This document shows, one piece after another, positions 63,565 through 64,000 of a stretch of 64,000 nucleotides of DNA. This stretch comes from Maniola hyperantus (taxonomy: Eukaryota > Arthropoda > Insecta > Lepidoptera > Nymphalidae), in the NCBI RefSeq assembly GCF_902806685.2, contig NC_048550.1, positions 973,383 to 1,037,382 of the forward strand, written 5' to 3'. Positions within the stretch are counted from its first letter, which is position 1, and every line of letters begins with the position of its first letter. A program made the position numbers and the translations under genes. The notes below the pieces were generated by a model that was not told the origin of the DNA, did not search any database, and worked only from the letters and a program-made list of their open reading frames with translations.

Positions 63565-63980
63565 TTTTTAGGGTTCCGTACCTCAAGAGGAAGAATAACC
63601 TATCATGTAATCAAATAAAATATCATGAGTGATTTCCATTATAAATGTGGAAGAAACCGGCTTTACTCACGTATTTAATCGACGGTAGGGCGGATAGTTC
63701 CGAACCCATCCGGGGTCCTTTTTCACAGGGACGCAGTTCGGTAATGCGTCGCGGTAGAGACTGCGTGCCGCACGCGCCGCGGCCCGTACAGCCCGCTGTG
63801 AGGGCTCGAAACTAGTCGGGCTAGCGTCGATTAAATACGTGAGTAAAGCCGGTTTCCTCCACATTTATTAACCTTATAGGATTACTTCGTAGTCTGTCTG
63901 TCTTTCAAAAATCGGGAATCAAAACCTATAGAGTATTATATCTCTATAGTACTTCCCGCTGACAGCAATGTTTTATATTA
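63565..63980 (+). mobile_element. Z element split by a foldback
   Basis: TTAGGGTTCCGTACCTCAAG at 63569; after the insert it resumes TTAACCTTATAGGATTACTT at 63869 and TCTGTCTGTCTTTCAAAAAT. An uninterrupted Z goes directly from CGGAACCCTTATAGGATCAC, so the foldback sits just before that point. Confidence 0.72.
63641..63868. mobile_element. 228-bp foldback with ~42-bp inverted repeats
   Basis: ATAAATGTGGAAGAAACCGG / CTTTACTCACGTATTTAATCGACG at the left is mirrored at the right (CGTCGATTAAATACGTGAGT / AAAGCCGGTTTCCTCCACATTTAT) with one mismatch. The GC-rich middle (GCCGCACGCGCCGCGGCCCG) is flanked by short repeats. The minus open frame 63864-63667 spans it without recognisable domain. Confidence 0.85.
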
Positions 63981-64000
63981 TATATCACAAGTAAGAGCTT

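Overview
This window looks like about 64 kb of nuclear DNA from a moth or butterfly (Lepidoptera). The evidence is the repeat content. There are many copies of a tRNA-headed SINE of the Metulj type with (GAT)n tails. There are dozens of short non-autonomous Helitrons that begin TC, carry a CGCGGACGAAGTCGCG hairpin and end CTAG, as in the Lep1-type Helitrons known from Lepidoptera. There are also truncated LINEs and many palindromic MITEs. AT-rich background alternates with short GC-rich islands. No intact multi-exon gene, rRNA, functional tRNA, CRISPR array or bacterial-style operon was found. The repeat families are called here H1 (GTCA-rich Helitron), H2 (Helitron starting TCAGTACCC), H3 (Helitron starting TCCATACTAATATT), H4 (Helitron ending GCCCCGGCGTACTT-like), SINE1 (Metulj type), SINE2 (head GACCTCCCTGGCGCAG), SINE3 (head GCCTCAATAGCTCAACGG) and Z (ends AGGGTTCCGTACC / ACTTGGCCGGTTTTT).

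Layout. 0-12 kb is dense repeat: stacked Helitrons, an exact 26-bp minisatellite (8340-8683), a LINE reverse-transcriptase tail and two copies of a 161-bp palindromic MITE. 12.0-18.6 kb is the most gene-like part. It has two GC-rich islands, each ending in a minus-strand splice donor (12030 and 17356). The second carries a short start-codon exon (17384-17356). I read it as the 5' end of a minus-strand gene whose remaining exons lie in unrecognised sequence or left of the window. A degenerate tandem repeat fills the start of its intron (16.6-17.3 kb).

From 18.6 to 48 kb repeats alternate with AT-rich spacer. Two plus-strand protein-like exons stand out: an internal exon at 23796-23938 and a terminal exon with stop and poly(A) signal at 47501-47790. 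Their splice phases do not match directly, so they are either separated by unseen exons or belong to different genes. I do not recognise either protein. 30.4-30.8 kb holds a decayed LINE polyprotein tail inserted in a SINE. 32.4-33.0 kb is a ~600-bp foldback, and 42.3-43.6 kb packs a tandem duplication and two long-inverted-repeat elements side by side.

48.5-51.1 kb is a PIF/Harbinger-type DNA transposon with identical 42-bp terminal inverted repeats. Its transposase is split by a Z element carrying a ~207-bp (GACA)n array, and further elements sit inside it. From 51 to 64 kb are GC-rich islands that may be regulatory, more Helitrons, SINEs and MITEs, and at the right edge a Z element split by a foldback.

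The value of this window lies in its nesting: several insertions can be read against an uninterrupted paralogue in the same window, giving exact insertion points and target duplications for Helitron, SINE, LINE and hAT-type elements.
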